The notes under the pieces are model-generated. The model was given only the letters and a program-made list of their open reading frames with translations. It was not told where the DNA came from and made no database searches. The translations under genes and the position numbers were made by a program. A DNA stretch of 61,862 nt from Actinospica durhamensis (lineage in GTDB: Bacteria; Actinomycetota; Actinomycetes; Streptomycetales; Catenulisporaceae). Below, one piece after another: positions 1-9,054 of this stretch (the stretch's first letter is position 1; the number at the start of each line of letters is the position of its first letter). The DNA is taken from NCBI RefSeq assembly GCF_018139695.1, contig NZ_JAGSOG010000017.1, positions 1-61,862 on the forward strand, written 5' to 3'.

Positions 1-2
1 CC

Positions 3-362
3 TCCACACGCCCGGCCCCGGCCCACGGCTACCGTCGGCGCGGGCTCGACCGGTGCCCGCTGTGCGAGCAGCCGGTGGAGGTCTTCCCGCTGGCCCTCGG
101 CTCCGGCTTCGACGCGGTCGTGCCGGGCGAGTACCCGACCGCACGGGTGCCGGAGGACGCGGCCAGGCACATCGTGCGCGGGCGGCTGTGGCCCGGGCGC
201 GACCCCGGCGGCTGGAGCCGGATCTGGCACCGGGCCGTGTGCCCCGAGGAGGCGACGCCGGAGGACACCGAACTGCTCGCGATGTGGCGGGCGCTGCGGG
301 TGCGGCGGCGGGCCAGGGCCGAGGCCGCCCGCCCACCGGCGCCGCGGCCACCGGTGCCCTAG
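3..362 (+). CDS. Partial small Cys-pair protein (5' end outside window)
   Basis: The frame is open from the window edge to a TAG at 360-362, so the true start lies upstream. The visible part has a CPLC pair near residue 19 followed by about 100 residues, with a later HRAVCPEE segment and an Arg/Ala/Pro-rich tail. The layout (CxxC, a GEYPTARVP-like stretch, then a HxAVCP motif) resembles the DUF6083-type small proteins of streptomycetes, which have no known function. That resemblance is from memory of the family only. A start at GTG 75 would drop the Cys pair and is less likely. Confidence 0.5.
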   Translation, partial: STRPAPAHGYRRRGLDRCPLCEQPVEVFPLALGSGFDAVVPGEYPTARVPEDAARHIVRGRLWPGRDPGGWSRIWHRAVCPEEATPEDTELLAMWRALRVRRRARAEAARPPAPRPPVP

Positions 363-485
363 CCAAGCCGGTCGGGACGGCGACCGCCGGAACAGGACCT
401 CGGCCCGCATCCGCGCGATCTCTGCATGTGAGATCCACGGCGCCCGCGTTGGCGCCGACGTGCGCGCCCGTGCCAGGCTCGGCCC

Positions 486-1805
486 ATGCCCACGGGTAAG
501 CCCGGCAACGCCGATTCGGACCTGGCATCGGAACTCCGCCGCGTCTCTGACCCGACCGCCGCCTCCGCCGAGACGCCGCCGCTCGGGCGGCCGACGGTGC
601 TGTTGCTGGCCGCCGCCGTCGGGTCGAGTGCGGCGAGCCTGTACTACGCCCAACCGCTGCTCGCCTCGATCCGGCACGACCTCTCGCTCGGATCCGCCGC
701 GGCGGGGCTGACGGTGACGGTCACCCAGCTCGGCTACGCGCTCGGGCTGATGTTGGCGGTGCCGCTCGGCGACCTGCTCGAGCGGCGGCGGCTGGTCATG
801 GTCATGTGCTGCGTCAACGCGGCCGCGCTGGCACTGTGCGGCGCGAGTCCGGACGCCGCGGTCTTCTTCGTCTCCAGCGCGCTGATCGGGGTGTTCGCGG
901 CGACCGCGCAGATCCTGGTGGCGTTCTCGGCGAACCTGGCGGCGCCGCAGGAACGCGGCCGGGTCGTGGGCACCGTGATGAGCGGGCTGCTGCTCGGCAT
1001 CCTGGCCGCTCGCACCGTCGCCGGATATCTCGCGCAGGCGGGCGGATGGCGCACGGTGTATGCGTGCGCGGCCGGCCTGATGCTGCTGTTCGCCCTCGCG
1101 CTCCGGCTGAGACTGCCTCAGGCGCCGCGGATGACCGAGCTGCGTTACGGCGCACTGCTGCGTTCGACGCTCGCGCTGATGGCCGAGGAGCCGGTGCTGC
1201 GCATCAGGGCCCTGTACGGCGCGCTCGCGTTCGCCGGCTTCAGCGCGCTGTGGGCGCCGCTCGGGCTGATGCTCGCCGGGCCGCCGCACTACCTGTCCAC
1301 CGGGCTGATCGGCCTGTTCGGACTGGCCGGTCTGGCCGGGGCACTCGGCGCGCCGCTGGCCGGGCGGATCGCGGACCGCGGCGGCGCCGCGCGCACCACG
1401 CTGCTGGCGGCCGTGCTGCTCACGCTCTCCTGGCTGCCGACCGCGTTCGGCCGCAGCTCGGTGCCGCTGCTGGTGCTCGGCATCGTCGTGTTCGACTTCG
1501 CCTGCCAGTCGCTGCACATCACCAACCAGTCCGAGGTCTACCGGCTGCGGCCGGATGCCCGCAGCAGGCTGACCTCGGCGTACATGACCTGCTACTTCAT
1601 CGGCGGCGTGGTCGGCTCGGCACTGGCCAGCGTGATCTACGCCGAGCACGGCTGGGCCGGCTCCAGCCTGCTCGGCGCCGGATTCGGCGCCTGCACGGTG
1701 CTGGTCTGGGCCGGGCAGACGCTGCGCCGCCGCCGAGCCGCCACCGCCGACAGCCAAATCGACGGCAGCAGCGGCAGCGGCGACGGCTTGGCCGCGCGGT
1801 CCTAA
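486..1805 (+). CDS. MFS transporter, DHA1-like drug or metabolite exporter
   Basis: A 439-residue protein with a hydrophilic N-terminus of about 35 residues followed by roughly 12 hydrophobic segments, the normal size for the major facilitator superfamily. The loop after the second helix carries an MFS motif-A-like sequence (PLGDLLERRRLVM, residues 93-105), and YAQPLL in helix 1 is common in DHA1 exporters. It probably exports a small molecule across the cytoplasmic membrane by proton antiport; the substrate cannot be read from sequence. No clear Shine-Dalgarno precedes the ATG. It converges on the LLM oxidoreductase gene with only 3 bp between the two stop codons, so no separate terminator fits there. 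Confidence 0.85.
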   Translation: MPTGKPGNADSDLASELRRVSDPTAASAETPPLGRPTVLLLAAAVGSSAASLYYAQPLLASIRHDLSLGSAAAGLTVTVTQLGYALGLMLAVPLGDLLERRRLVMVMCCVNAAALALCGASPDAAVFFVSSALIGVFAATAQILVAFSANLAAPQERGRVVGTVMSGLLLGILAARTVAGYLAQAGGWRTVYACAAGLMLLFALALRLRLPQAPRMTELRYGALLRSTLALMAEEPVLRIRALYGALAFAGFSALWAPLGLMLAGPPHYLSTGLIGLFGLAGLAGALGAPLAGRIADRGGAARTTLLAAVLLTLSWLPTAFGRSSVPLLVLGIVVFDFACQSLHITNQSEVYRLRPDARSRLTSAYMTCYFIGGVVGSALASVIYAEHGWAGSSLLGAGFGACTVLVWAGQTLRRRRAATADSQIDGSSGSGDGLAARS

Positions 1806-1808
1806 TAT

Positions 1809-2732
1809 CTAGACCTGCGGCATGACCTCTTCGGCCACCAGAGCCATGTGCTCGAGGTCGGTCAAGTCGAGCACCTGCAGGTAGGCGCGCTCGGCGCCGA
1901 CCTCGGCGAAGCGGCCGAGCTGGTCCACGATCTCGGCCGGGCTGCCGGTCAGGCCGTTCTCGCGCAGGTCCTCGAGCCCGCGGCCCATCGCCTCGGCCCG
2001 GCGGGCCACCTCGGCGTCGGTGCGGCCGCAGCACACCGGCTGGGCGATCGAGTGCGTCAGGGTCTTGGGATCGCGGCCGATCTTGGCGCAGGCGGCGTCG
2101 ACGATCGCGAACTTCTCCCCGGTCTCCTTCACGTGGGTGAAGCCGACGTTGAAGTCCGCGGCGTAGGTGGCGGCCAGGCGCGGGGTGCGCTTGAGGCCGC
2201 CGCCGCCGACGACGATCGGCAGCGCGCCGCCCTGGGCCGGCTTGGGCAGCGCCGGGCTGTCGGTGAGCGTGTAGTGCTTGCCGGTGAAGGAGAAGGTGTC
2301 GCCGAGCTCGGTCGACCACAGGCCGGTGACGATCTGCAGCTGCTCCTCGAGGTGCGACATCCGGTCGGCCGGGAACGGGATGCCGTAGGCGGTGTGCTCG
2401 GCCTCGAACCAGCCGGCGCCCAGGCCCAGCTCGACCCGGCCACCCGACATCGCGTCCACCTGCGCGACCTGGATGGCCAGCACCCCGGGCAGCCGGAAGG
2501 TGACCGGGGACACCAGCGTGCCCAGGCGGATCCGCTTGGTCTCGCGGGCCAGGCCGGCCAGGGTGATCCACGCGTCGCTCGGACCGGGCAGGCCGTCGAC
2601 CTCACCCATCTTCAGGTAGTGGTCCGAGCGGAAGAACCCGTCGAAGCCCAGGTCCTCGGCCGCCTTGGCCACCGCGAGCAGCGTCTCGTAGTCGGCGCCC
2701 TGCTGCGGTTCGGTGAAAATTCGAAGATCCAT
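1809..2732 (-). CDS. LLM-class F420-dependent oxidoreductase
   Basis: A 307-residue TIM-barrel protein of the bacterial luciferase-like superfamily. It begins MDLRIFTEP and contains DGFFRSDHYLKMG, the typical LVSPVTFR strand, a GLGAGWFEAEH turn and a PIVVGGGG segment; these are hallmarks of actinobacterial F420-dependent enzymes. Such proteins transfer hydride between F420H2 and diverse substrates, and this one's substrate is unknown. An in-frame start at 2807 exists, but 2732 fits the family N-terminus. It may be cotranscribed behind the CooC-like ATPase gene, whose stop is 85 bp upstream. Confidence 0.85.
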   Translation of the reverse strand: MDLRIFTEPQQGADYETLLAVAKAAEDLGFDGFFRSDHYLKMGEVDGLPGPSDAWITLAGLARETKRIRLGTLVSPVTFRLPGVLAIQVAQVDAMSGGRVELGLGAGWFEAEHTAYGIPFPADRMSHLEEQLQIVTGLWSTELGDTFSFTGKHYTLTDSPALPKPAQGGALPIVVGGGGLKRTPRLAATYAADFNVGFTHVKETGEKFAIVDAACAKIGRDPKTLTHSIAQPVCCGRTDAEVARRAEAMGRGLEDLRENGLTGSPAEIVDQLGRFAEVGAERAYLQVLDLTDLEHMALVAEEVMPQV

Positions 2733-2817
2733 GGCCCCTATCCTCGCACCGTCCCCGGACCCGGCGGGACCAGGCCGCCGGTCGCGACGGACCTGGGCCG
2801 CGGCCACGGCCGAGGGC

Positions 2818-3777
2818 TCAGCGGGCGGGGGTGGCGAACTCGGGGTCGATCTGCGCCGTGACGTCGGTGCCCGCGGCGCGGTTGGCCCAGGCCAGCGCGT
2901 TCTTGGTGTGGAAGAGGTGGGCCAGCGAGGTCATCCGGGCGTCGTCGCGCACGGTGGCGTCGACCTCGGCCAGCATCCGGCCGAGCAGGGCCCGGCCGGC
3001 CGGTTCGAAGCCCTCGAAGCCGGGGCGGCGGCCGCGGTCCAGGGCCCTGATATAGCGCGAGTCGCCCATCCAGCCGACCAGCGCGTCCCCGATCTCGGCG
3101 CGCAGGAACGCCTCGTCGTCGGCGTCCGCGACCTTGTTGCCCACCACACGCACCGGGATGCCGTATTCGGAGGCGTATTCGGTGTACTGCCGGTAGACGG
3201 CGACGGACTTGCAGGTCGGCTCGACCACCAGGAAGGTGACGTCGAACCGGGTGAACAGGCCGGAGGCGAAGGCGTCCGCGCCCGCGGTCATGTCGAGCAC
3301 GACATACTCGCCGCGGCCGTCGAGCAGGTGGTTGAGGTAGAGCTCGGCCGCGCCGACCTTGGAGTGGTAGCAGGCGACGCCCAGGTCCTGCTCGGCGAAG
3401 GCCCCGGTGACCATCAGCCGCACGCCGGCGAGTTCGCCGTGCAGGGCGAGGGTGCACCAGTCCTCGAGCGGCGAGGCTTCGGCGAAGCGGATCAGCCGCG
3501 ATCCGGCGCCGGGCGGGGTCGTCTTGACCATCTGCGCGGCCGAGGCGATGCGCGGGTTCTCCCCGCGCAGGTACTCCTTGATCTCCGGCAGCACGGCGCT
3601 CATCGGGGCGAGGTCGTCGAGCTGATGCGCGGTCAGGCCGAGGGCGTTGCCGAGGTGCTGGTTGATGTCGGCGTCGACGGCCACCACCGGCCGCCCGAGC
3701 CGGGCCAGCTCCCGGATGAAGAGCGCGGAGAACGTCGTCTTGCCGCTGCCGCCCTTGCCCACGAACGCGATCCGCAC
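2818..3777 (-). CDS. CooC/MinD-like P-loop ATPase
   Basis: A 319-residue SIMIBI-class ATPase. The N-terminus holds a deviant Walker A (GKGGSGKTT, residues 7-15) with the signature lysine, followed by VVAVDADINQHLG, which matches the switch region of CooC/MinD/ParA proteins. VVLDMTAGADAF near residue 165 corresponds to the Walker B/switch II area. CooC relatives insert metals into enzymes, while others move cargo or regulate; nothing here selects between these roles. The ATG lies 8 nt after CAGGAGG, a strong Shine-Dalgarno. The upstream AT-richer DNA carries a repeated CTGACAC heptamer (3835-3841 and 3848-3854). Confidence 0.75.
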   Translation of the reverse strand: MRIAFVGKGGSGKTTFSALFIRELARLGRPVVAVDADINQHLGNALGLTAHQLDDLAPMSAVLPEIKEYLRGENPRIASAAQMVKTTPPGAGSRLIRFAEASPLEDWCTLALHGELAGVRLMVTGAFAEQDLGVACYHSKVGAAELYLNHLLDGRGEYVVLDMTAGADAFASGLFTRFDVTFLVVEPTCKSVAVYRQYTEYASEYGIPVRVVGNKVADADDEAFLRAEIGDALVGWMGDSRYIRALDRGRRPGFEGFEPAGRALLGRMLAEVDATVRDDARMTSLAHLFHTKNALAWANRAAGTDVTAQIDPEFATPAR

Positions 3778-3946
3778 GGTCCTCAGCCTCCTGAATCCAC
3801 ACCATGATTGAATATGGTTGTCGTTTTCACGAGTCTGACACGGCTCCCTGACACCCTGTCAACGAACGCTGGGCCGAACGGGTGTGCGCGTGGGACTCGC
3901 GCACCCCGTCGTTCCCTCGTTCAGCCCAGCCACAGCCGACGGGTGC

Positions 3947-4414
3947 TCAATTCAGCAGCGCGCACACCCGCGCGATGGCGAAGGCGTAGCCCTGCACCCC
4001 GCAGCCCGCGATCACGCCGTCCGCGACCGAGGAGACGTAGGAGTGGTGGCGGTAGGCCTCGCGCTTGTGGATGTTCGAGATGTGCACCTCGACCACCGGT
4101 TTGCCGTCCAGGGCGGCGAGCGCGTCGTGCAGGGCGACCGAGGTGTGGCTGTAGCCGGCCGGGTTGATCACGATGCCCACGTGCGCTTCGCGGGCCTCCT
4201 GGATCCAGTCGATCAGCACGCCCTCGTGGTTGGACTGGCGGAAGTCGACCGCGCGGCCGTACCCGTGGGCCGTCTTCACGCACAGCGCCTCGACGTCGGC
4301 GAGGGTGTCGCGGCCGTAGATCTCCGGTTCGCGCACGCCGAGCAGGTTGAGGTTGGGGCCGTTGAGCACCAGGATCGGCGCGGACGGCGTGGGGATTCGG
4401 GATGCAGAGGTCAC
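3947..4414 (-). CDS. aroQ: Type II 3-dehydroquinate dehydratase
   Basis: A 155-residue enzyme matching type II dehydroquinase along its whole length. It catalyses the reversible dehydration of 3-dehydroquinate to 3-dehydroshikimate in the shikimate pathway (or quinate breakdown), normally as a cytoplasmic dodecamer. Visible features are [12 protein letters not shown], the catalytic Tyr in REPEIYG (Y33), [15 protein letters not shown] with the catalytic His (H111) and REAYRHHSY with the conserved Arg. No other shikimate gene is adjacent, so it is a stand-alone gene here. The short uncharacterised membrane protein gene lies divergently upstream. Confidence 0.95.
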   Translation of the reverse strand: MTSASRIPTPSAPILVLNGPNLNLLGVREPEIYGRDTLADVEALCVKTAHGYGRAVDFRQSNHEGVLIDWIQEAREAHVGIVINPAGYSHTSVALHDALAALDGKPVVEVHISNIHKREAYRHHSYVSSVADGVIAGCGVQGYAFAIARVCALLN

Positions 4415-4503
4415 GATTCATCATCTTGCCCCAGCCGCACACCCGTCGGCGCCACTAGACTGCGCCGCCGACGGGAAAACATCCATCGCGGAGGACAGCC
4501 GGT

Positions 4504-5016
4504 ATGAGCAGCCTTTACGAGCACATCGCCCACCCCCATGTCTCGGCTCGCAAGGCGGCCGGCCCGGTGAAGGTGGCCGAGCAGCACAAGACCGGAAACG
4601 CAGCCGCGCGGTTCAACACCAAGCTGGCCATCTGGATCACCACGGTCGTCGGCAGCATGTGGTGCGCCTACGTCTTCGCCCTGATGGACCTGTTCAGCCT
4701 GCCCTCCGCCATCCGCGGCGGCTCCGGCACGCTCATCGCCTGGATCGCGCAGACCTTCCTGCAGCTGGTCCTGCTCTCGATCATCATGGTGGGCCAGAAC
4801 GTGCAGGCGGACGCGGCGGACAAGCGGGCCGAGGCGACCTATCACGACGTCACCGCCGTGCTGCACGAGAACGCCCAGCTCCAGGCGCACCTCGCGGCCC
4901 AGGACCAGCTGCTGACGAAGATAGCGGCGAAGCTCGGCCTCGACCCGGTGCCGGTGATCGACCTGCCCGAGGGCACCGACCCGGTGTCGGCCGACGAGGC
5001 GCCCGCCACGGAATAA
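4504..5016 (+). CDS. Small membrane protein, DUF1003-like
   Basis: A 170-residue protein with a polar N-terminus of about 38 residues, two hydrophobic segments (about 39-62 and 78-100) and a polar, partly coiled tail containing QNVQADAADKRAEATYHD and a C-terminal acidic end. The arrangement of two helices followed by a QN..AD..RAE segment resembles DUF1003-type membrane proteins, whose role is unknown. GGAGG at 4492-4496 lies 7 nt before the ATG. Not assigned a function. It precedes the DUF885 gene by 43 bp in the same direction, but that gene seems to have its own promoter. Confidence 0.7.
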   Translation: MSSLYEHIAHPHVSARKAAGPVKVAEQHKTGNAAARFNTKLAIWITTVVGSMWCAYVFALMDLFSLPSAIRGGSGTLIAWIAQTFLQLVLLSIIMVGQNVQADAADKRAEATYHDVTAVLHENAQLQAHLAAQDQLLTKIAAKLGLDPVPVIDLPEGTDPVSADEAPATE

Positions 5017-5059
5017 TCCTGCCGCCGCCAGCGAGGGTGAACGGCTAGGGTCTCACTCT

Positions 5060-6718
5060 ATGAACACCCTCAACGAAATCGCCGACGACTACGTCGAGCG
5101 TGTTGCCGTCCTCGAACCGATCCTCGCCACCTACACGGGTATCGCCGGGCACGATGACCGTCTGCCCGACCTGACCGTCGAGGGCTACGACGAACGGGCC
5201 GAGCTCGACCGGGCGACCCTGGCCGCGGTCACCGCGTACGCCGCCGGATCGGCGGACGAGAAGGTGGCCAGGCTCGCCATGATCGAGCGGCTCGGTCTGG
5301 CCGTGGAGGCGCACGACGCGGGTGACGACACCCGCCAGCTCGACGTGATCGCCAGTCAGGTCCAGGGCGTACGCCAGGCTTTCGACCTCATGCCGACCGA
5401 GGGCGAGGCGGCGGTGGTGAACATCGCCAAGCGGATGGCCGCGGTGCCCACGGCCTACCGGCAGCTCGGGCAGACGCTGCTGGCCTCGGCCCGGGACGGA
5501 CGCGCCCCGGCCGAGCGCCAGGTGCTCGAGGTGGCGAAGCAGTGTGAGAACTGGGCGAAGCCGGAGGGCGGCTTCTACCAGTCGCTGATCGCGGGCCTCG
5601 AGGCCGCGGGCGGCCTGCGCACCGACCTCGAGCGGGCCGCCGAGGAGGCGTCGCAGGCCACCGCGGAACTCGGCGCGTTCCTCAAGTCCGAACTGCTCCC
5701 CCTCGCGGTGCGCGAGGACGCGGTGGGCCGCGAGCGTTACGCGCGCGCGTCGCGGGAGTTCCTCGGCGCGACGGTGGACCTGGACGAGGCGTACGAGTGG
5801 GGTTGGGCCGAGGTGGCCCGGCTGGAGGCCGAGCAGCGCCGGGTGGCCGGGCTGATCAAGGCGGACGCCACCGCGCTCGAGGCCATGGAGCTGCTCGACG
5901 CCGACCCGGCCCGCCGGATCGCCGGCCGGGAGAACTTCCGGGCCTGGATGCAGGATCTGGCCACCCGCACCATCGACGAGCTGCACGGGGTGCACTTCGA
6001 CATCCCCGAGCCGGCCCGGCGGATCGAGGCCTGCCTCGCCCCGACCGGTGACGGCGGGGTCTACTACACCGGGCCGAGCGAGGACTGGAGCCGGCCCGGC
6101 CGGATGTGGTGGTCGGTGCCGGACGGCGTGGAGGAGTTCTCCACCTGGCAGGAGGTCACCACCGTCTACCACGAGGGCGTGCCGGGCCACCACCTGCAGG
6201 TCTCCGCGGCGGTGTACCAGCAGGAGAAGCTCAACCGCTGGCAGCGGCTGCTGTGCTGGGTCTCCGGGCACGGCGAGGGCTGGGCCCTGTACTCGGAGCG
6301 GCTGATGGAAGAGCTCGGATACCTCCAGGATCCGGGCGCGCACCTGGGCATGCTGGACATGCAGATGCTGCGGGCCGCGCGCGTCGTGGTCGACCTCGGC
6401 GTGCACCTGCGGCTGCCGATCCCGGCGGGCACCGGCTGGCGCGAGGGCGAGGTGTGGAACCCCGAGCTGGCCTGGGAGTTCCTGCGCGCGCACTCGCGGA
6501 TGGAGGAGCCCAACCTGCGCTTCGAGCTCAACCGCTACCTCGGCTGGCCGGGCCAGGCGCCGTCGTACAAGCTGGGCGAGAAGATCTGGCTGGAGGCCAG
6601 GGACCAGGCGAAGGCGCGCAAGGGCGCCGCGTTCAGCCTCAAGGAGTTCCACGACCAGGCTCTGGCCCTCGGCTCACTCGGCCTCGACCCGCTGCAGAAG
6701 GTGCTGGCCGAGCTCTGA
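5060..6718 (+). CDS. DUF885 family metallohydrolase
   Basis: A 552-residue protein of the DUF885 family, all-helical M2/M32-like putative metallopeptidases. The conserved zinc-site signature HEGVPGHH lies at residues 371-378 and is followed about 30 residues later by GHGEGWALYSERL, whose Glu is the usual third ligand in this fold. No signal peptide, so it is probably cytoplasmic. Substrate unknown; relatives are annotated as dipeptidases or left unnamed. The TAGGGT at 5046-5051 sits 8 nt before the ATG with no Shine-Dalgarno, suggesting a leaderless mRNA. It ends at a strong inverted repeat shared with the convergent GntR gene. Confidence 0.85.
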   Translation: MNTLNEIADDYVERVAVLEPILATYTGIAGHDDRLPDLTVEGYDERAELDRATLAAVTAYAAGSADEKVARLAMIERLGLAVEAHDAGDDTRQLDVIASQVQGVRQAFDLMPTEGEAAVVNIAKRMAAVPTAYRQLGQTLLASARDGRAPAERQVLEVAKQCENWAKPEGGFYQSLIAGLEAAGGLRTDLERAAEEASQATAELGAFLKSELLPLAVREDAVGRERYARASREFLGATVDLDEAYEWGWAEVARLEAEQRRVAGLIKADATALEAMELLDADPARRIAGRENFRAWMQDLATRTIDELHGVHFDIPEPARRIEACLAPTGDGGVYYTGPSEDWSRPGRMWWSVPDGVEEFSTWQEVTTVYHEGVPGHHLQVSAAVYQQEKLNRWQRLLCWVSGHGEGWALYSERLMEELGYLQDPGAHLGMLDMQMLRAARVVVDLGVHLRLPIPAGTGWREGEVWNPELAWEFLRAHSRMEEPNLRFELNRYLGWPGQAPSYKLGEKIWLEARDQAKARKGAAFSLKEFHDQALALGSLGLDPLQKVLAEL

Positions 6719-6731
6719 GACCCGCGGCGGT

Positions 6732-6780
6732 CCCGCGCGCTCGCCGCCGAAGTCGGGCAGGCCGGCGGCGAGCGCGCGGG
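6732..6780. terminator. Bidirectional terminator hairpin
   Basis: An 18-bp perfect inverted repeat (6732-6749 and 6763-6780) with a 13-nt loop lies between the stop codons of the convergent DUF885 and GntR genes. It has no T-tract, as is common in high-GC actinobacteria. It can serve both strands. Confidence 0.75.
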
Positions 6781-6789
6781 CCGCGGGGG

Positions 6790-7461
6790 TCACAGGACCG
6801 AGGCGAGCCAGCGTTCGACGTTCGCGATGTGCACGGTGGACCAGGAGCGCGCGGCCTCGGCGTCGCCGGCCTCGAGCGCGTCGAGGATCGCGGCGTGCTC
6901 GGCCAGGGTGCGCTCCATCGCCGAGGGCTCGGTCAGGCCGCGCCAGATGCGGGCGCGCATGGTCGGGGTGGAGAGGGTCTCGAGCAGCGAGCACAGCACC
7001 TGGTTGCCGGTGGTGGCGGCGATCCTGCGGTGGAACTCGAGGTCGGCCGCGATGAGCTTGTCGATGCCCTCGGCGGGGCCGGCCGAGCCGAGCAGTTCGC
7101 GCAGCGCGGCGACCTCCTCGGCACCGATGCGGTGCGCGGCCAGCGCGGTGGCGGCGGGCTCGAGGATGCGGCGCACGGCCAGGAACTCGAGCACCTGGTC
7201 GTCCCGGTGGAAGTCCACGATGAAGTTCAGCGCCTCGAGCAGCAGCGGGGATTCGAGGCTGGTGACGTAGGTGCCGTCGCCCTGGCGCACGTCCAGGATG
7301 TTCATCAGGCTCAGAGCCTTGACGGCCTCGCGCAGCGAGTTGCGCGACAGGCCGAGATCGGTGGCCAGATCGGCCTCCTTGGGCAGGCGCTGGCCGGGCC
7401 GCAGCGCCCCGGAGACGATCATCTCCTTGATCTTCTCGATCGCCTCGTCGGTGACCGCCAT
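6790..7461 (-). CDS. GntR/FadR-family transcriptional regulator
   Basis: A 223-residue regulator. Residues about 8-72 form a GntR winged helix (KEADLATDLGLSRNSLREAVKAL, then DVRQGDGTYV for the wing). The remainder is a helical FCD domain of the FadR subgroup, which usually binds a carboxylic acid and often a metal through His/Asp residues. It probably represses a catabolic gene set in response to an organic acid; the target is not evident nearby. The start at 7461 is preceded by AAGGGGG; an upstream in-frame start at 7539 would add 26 residues unlike the family. Confidence 0.85.
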   Translation of the reverse strand: MAVTDEAIEKIKEMIVSGALRPGQRLPKEADLATDLGLSRNSLREAVKALSLMNILDVRQGDGTYVTSLESPLLLEALNFIVDFHRDDQVLEFLAVRRILEPAATALAAHRIGAEEVAALRELLGSAGPAEGIDKLIAADLEFHRRIAATTGNQVLCSLLETLSTPTMRARIWRGLTEPSAMERTLAEHAAILDALEAGDAEAARSWSTVHIANVERWLASVL

Positions 7462-7616
7462 GATTCGTGCCCCCTTCGCCGAGGCTCCCGAAAGCCGAGC
7501 TCCGGCGTTGATCGTGCCGTGCGGAGCCTGAGCGCACACAGTAGGCGAAGCCCGACCGGGTGTCCACTCGCGGCCCAGGCCGTCGGACGTGCGGCGTCGG
7601 ACGTCCGGCGGCCCCG

Positions 7617-8945
7617 TCAGGACACTTCCGGTTCCGCGCGCAGATCCTCGGGGCGCACCGCGGGCGCGGGCGGGACGGTGGCGGTGAGCGCGACGCGGGC
7701 GGCCGCTTCGTCGAGCAGGTCCACGGCCGCGCCGGGCAGCACCCGGGCGCCGTCGGCCGCGGCGCGGAGCCCGCCGAGCTCGATCGCGGCGGCCAGGGTC
7801 TCGTCCGCGATCGCGACGCCGTGGTGCCGGTCGAGCTCCGGCCGCAGCACGCGCAGGATCTCGGCGCTCAGCACGGCGTCCGCGGCGGGCACCGGGATGA
7901 GCGTGAAACGTTCGGCGAGAGCGGGGGCTTCCTCGGCCAGCCGGGCGTTAGCGTCCGCGGTGCCGGTGAGGATCAGCGGGGTGTCGGAGTCGGCCAGTTC
8001 GCTCAGTGTCGCGGCCAGTCCGGCCACACCGACGGCCGCGAACGCGGCGAACAGCGCGTCCAGATCCTCGACCACCACCACCAGGTGCCGGTGCGGCTGG
8101 ATCAGCCGGCCCGGGCCGAGCCGCAGCGCGGACGGGCGCAGTTCGATCAGCGTGGCGTGGCCGGCGGTGCCGGGCCGCAGGCCGCGGACCTCCACCGTCT
8201 GGCGCGCCCAGCGCACGAGGGCGGATTTGCCGGCCCCGCTCGGACCGATCACCAGGGCGTTGTTGCGCTCGCGGCGGCCGAGCGCGGCCAGCAGCGGCCC
8301 GGTCAGTTCGGGCCTCGGCACGACCGGGTCGTCCGGCCGGCGCGGCGTTCGGATCAGGCCCCTGAGCTCCTCGGGGACGGACTCGCCGTCCCGGCGCCGG
8401 AGGAATCCGCGCAGCCGTGCGGAGGAGCGGGGCGGGAGTGGGGCGCCGCCGGAGCGGGCGTGCGTCATCGAGGTGCTCATCGCCTCCTGCGCCTCCTCGG
8501 GGGTGCCGGCGCGCTGCCTGATCAGGGCCATGGTCTCGCCGCGCACCTGGTCGACGCCGCCGGGCACCGTCGCGTCGAGGATGCGCGAGCCGGCGCAGTC
8601 CTCCCGCAGCAGGCCGAGCAGCAGCGACTCGGTGGAGATGTAGGCGACGCCGCGGGTGAGTGAGTCCTCGAACGCGTAGGTGAGGACGGTCTTGGCGCCG
8701 ACGGTGAAGGGTATGTGCCCGGTCGGATCCGTGGAGCCCGGCCCGTCGATCTCGAGGACCTGCCGGCGCACCGCGTCCCTCGTCACCCCGCACCGGCCGA
8801 GTGCGAGCGCTGCGATCCCCTCCGACTCGGCGAGCAACCCGAGCAGCAGGTGAGCGGAGTCGATCACCGGATGCCGCAGCAGCCGTGCCTCCTCCTGCGC
8901 GAGTACCAGGACTCTGCGGGCGCTATGCGTGAAACGCTCGAACAT
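7617..8945 (-). CDS. ClpC-like protein with Clp_N domain and a single AAA module
   Basis: A 442-residue protein starting MFERFTHSARRVLVLAQEEA, the canonical start of ClpC/ClpA. Residues 1-145 hold both Clp_N repeats (HLLLGLLAE and SLLLGLLRED). After a polar linker comes one AAA module with Walker A GPSGAGKS and an ERF arginine-finger-like motif. The Walker B region reads LVVVVEDLDAL, so the usual hhhhDE is altered. The second AAA ring, the ClpP-binding loop and the middle domain are missing; full ClpC is about 820-850 residues. It could be an adaptor or inhibitor of ClpC, or a repurposed ATPase. The start at 8945 was chosen over 9194 by family alignment. Confidence 0.75.
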   Translation of the reverse strand: MFERFTHSARRVLVLAQEEARLLRHPVIDSAHLLLGLLAESEGIAALALGRCGVTRDAVRRQVLEIDGPGSTDPTGHIPFTVGAKTVLTYAFEDSLTRGVAYISTESLLLGLLREDCAGSRILDATVPGGVDQVRGETMALIRQRAGTPEEAQEAMSTSMTHARSGGAPLPPRSSARLRGFLRRRDGESVPEELRGLIRTPRRPDDPVVPRPELTGPLLAALGRRERNNALVIGPSGAGKSALVRWARQTVEVRGLRPGTAGHATLIELRPSALRLGPGRLIQPHRHLVVVVEDLDALFAAFAAVGVAGLAATLSELADSDTPLILTGTADANARLAEEAPALAERFTLIPVPAADAVLSAEILRVLRPELDRHHGVAIADETLAAAIELGGLRAAADGARVLPGAAVDLLDEAAARVALTATVPPAPAVRPEDLRAEPEVS

Positions 8946-9054
8946 GATTCCAACGTACTGCGCGGGCGTGGCGCGTGCCCGCGCGGAACCGCAGGGTGCT
9001 GCGTCGCCCGGTGTCAGGGCCCGGTGTTCAGGGCCCGGTGTCAGAGACCCGGTG

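Noticed and set aside
7560-8663. Plus-strand ORFs over the ClpC-like gene
   Set aside because: Translations are Arg/Gly-rich with no recognisable motif, and the minus strand carries a clear Clp_N/AAA protein.
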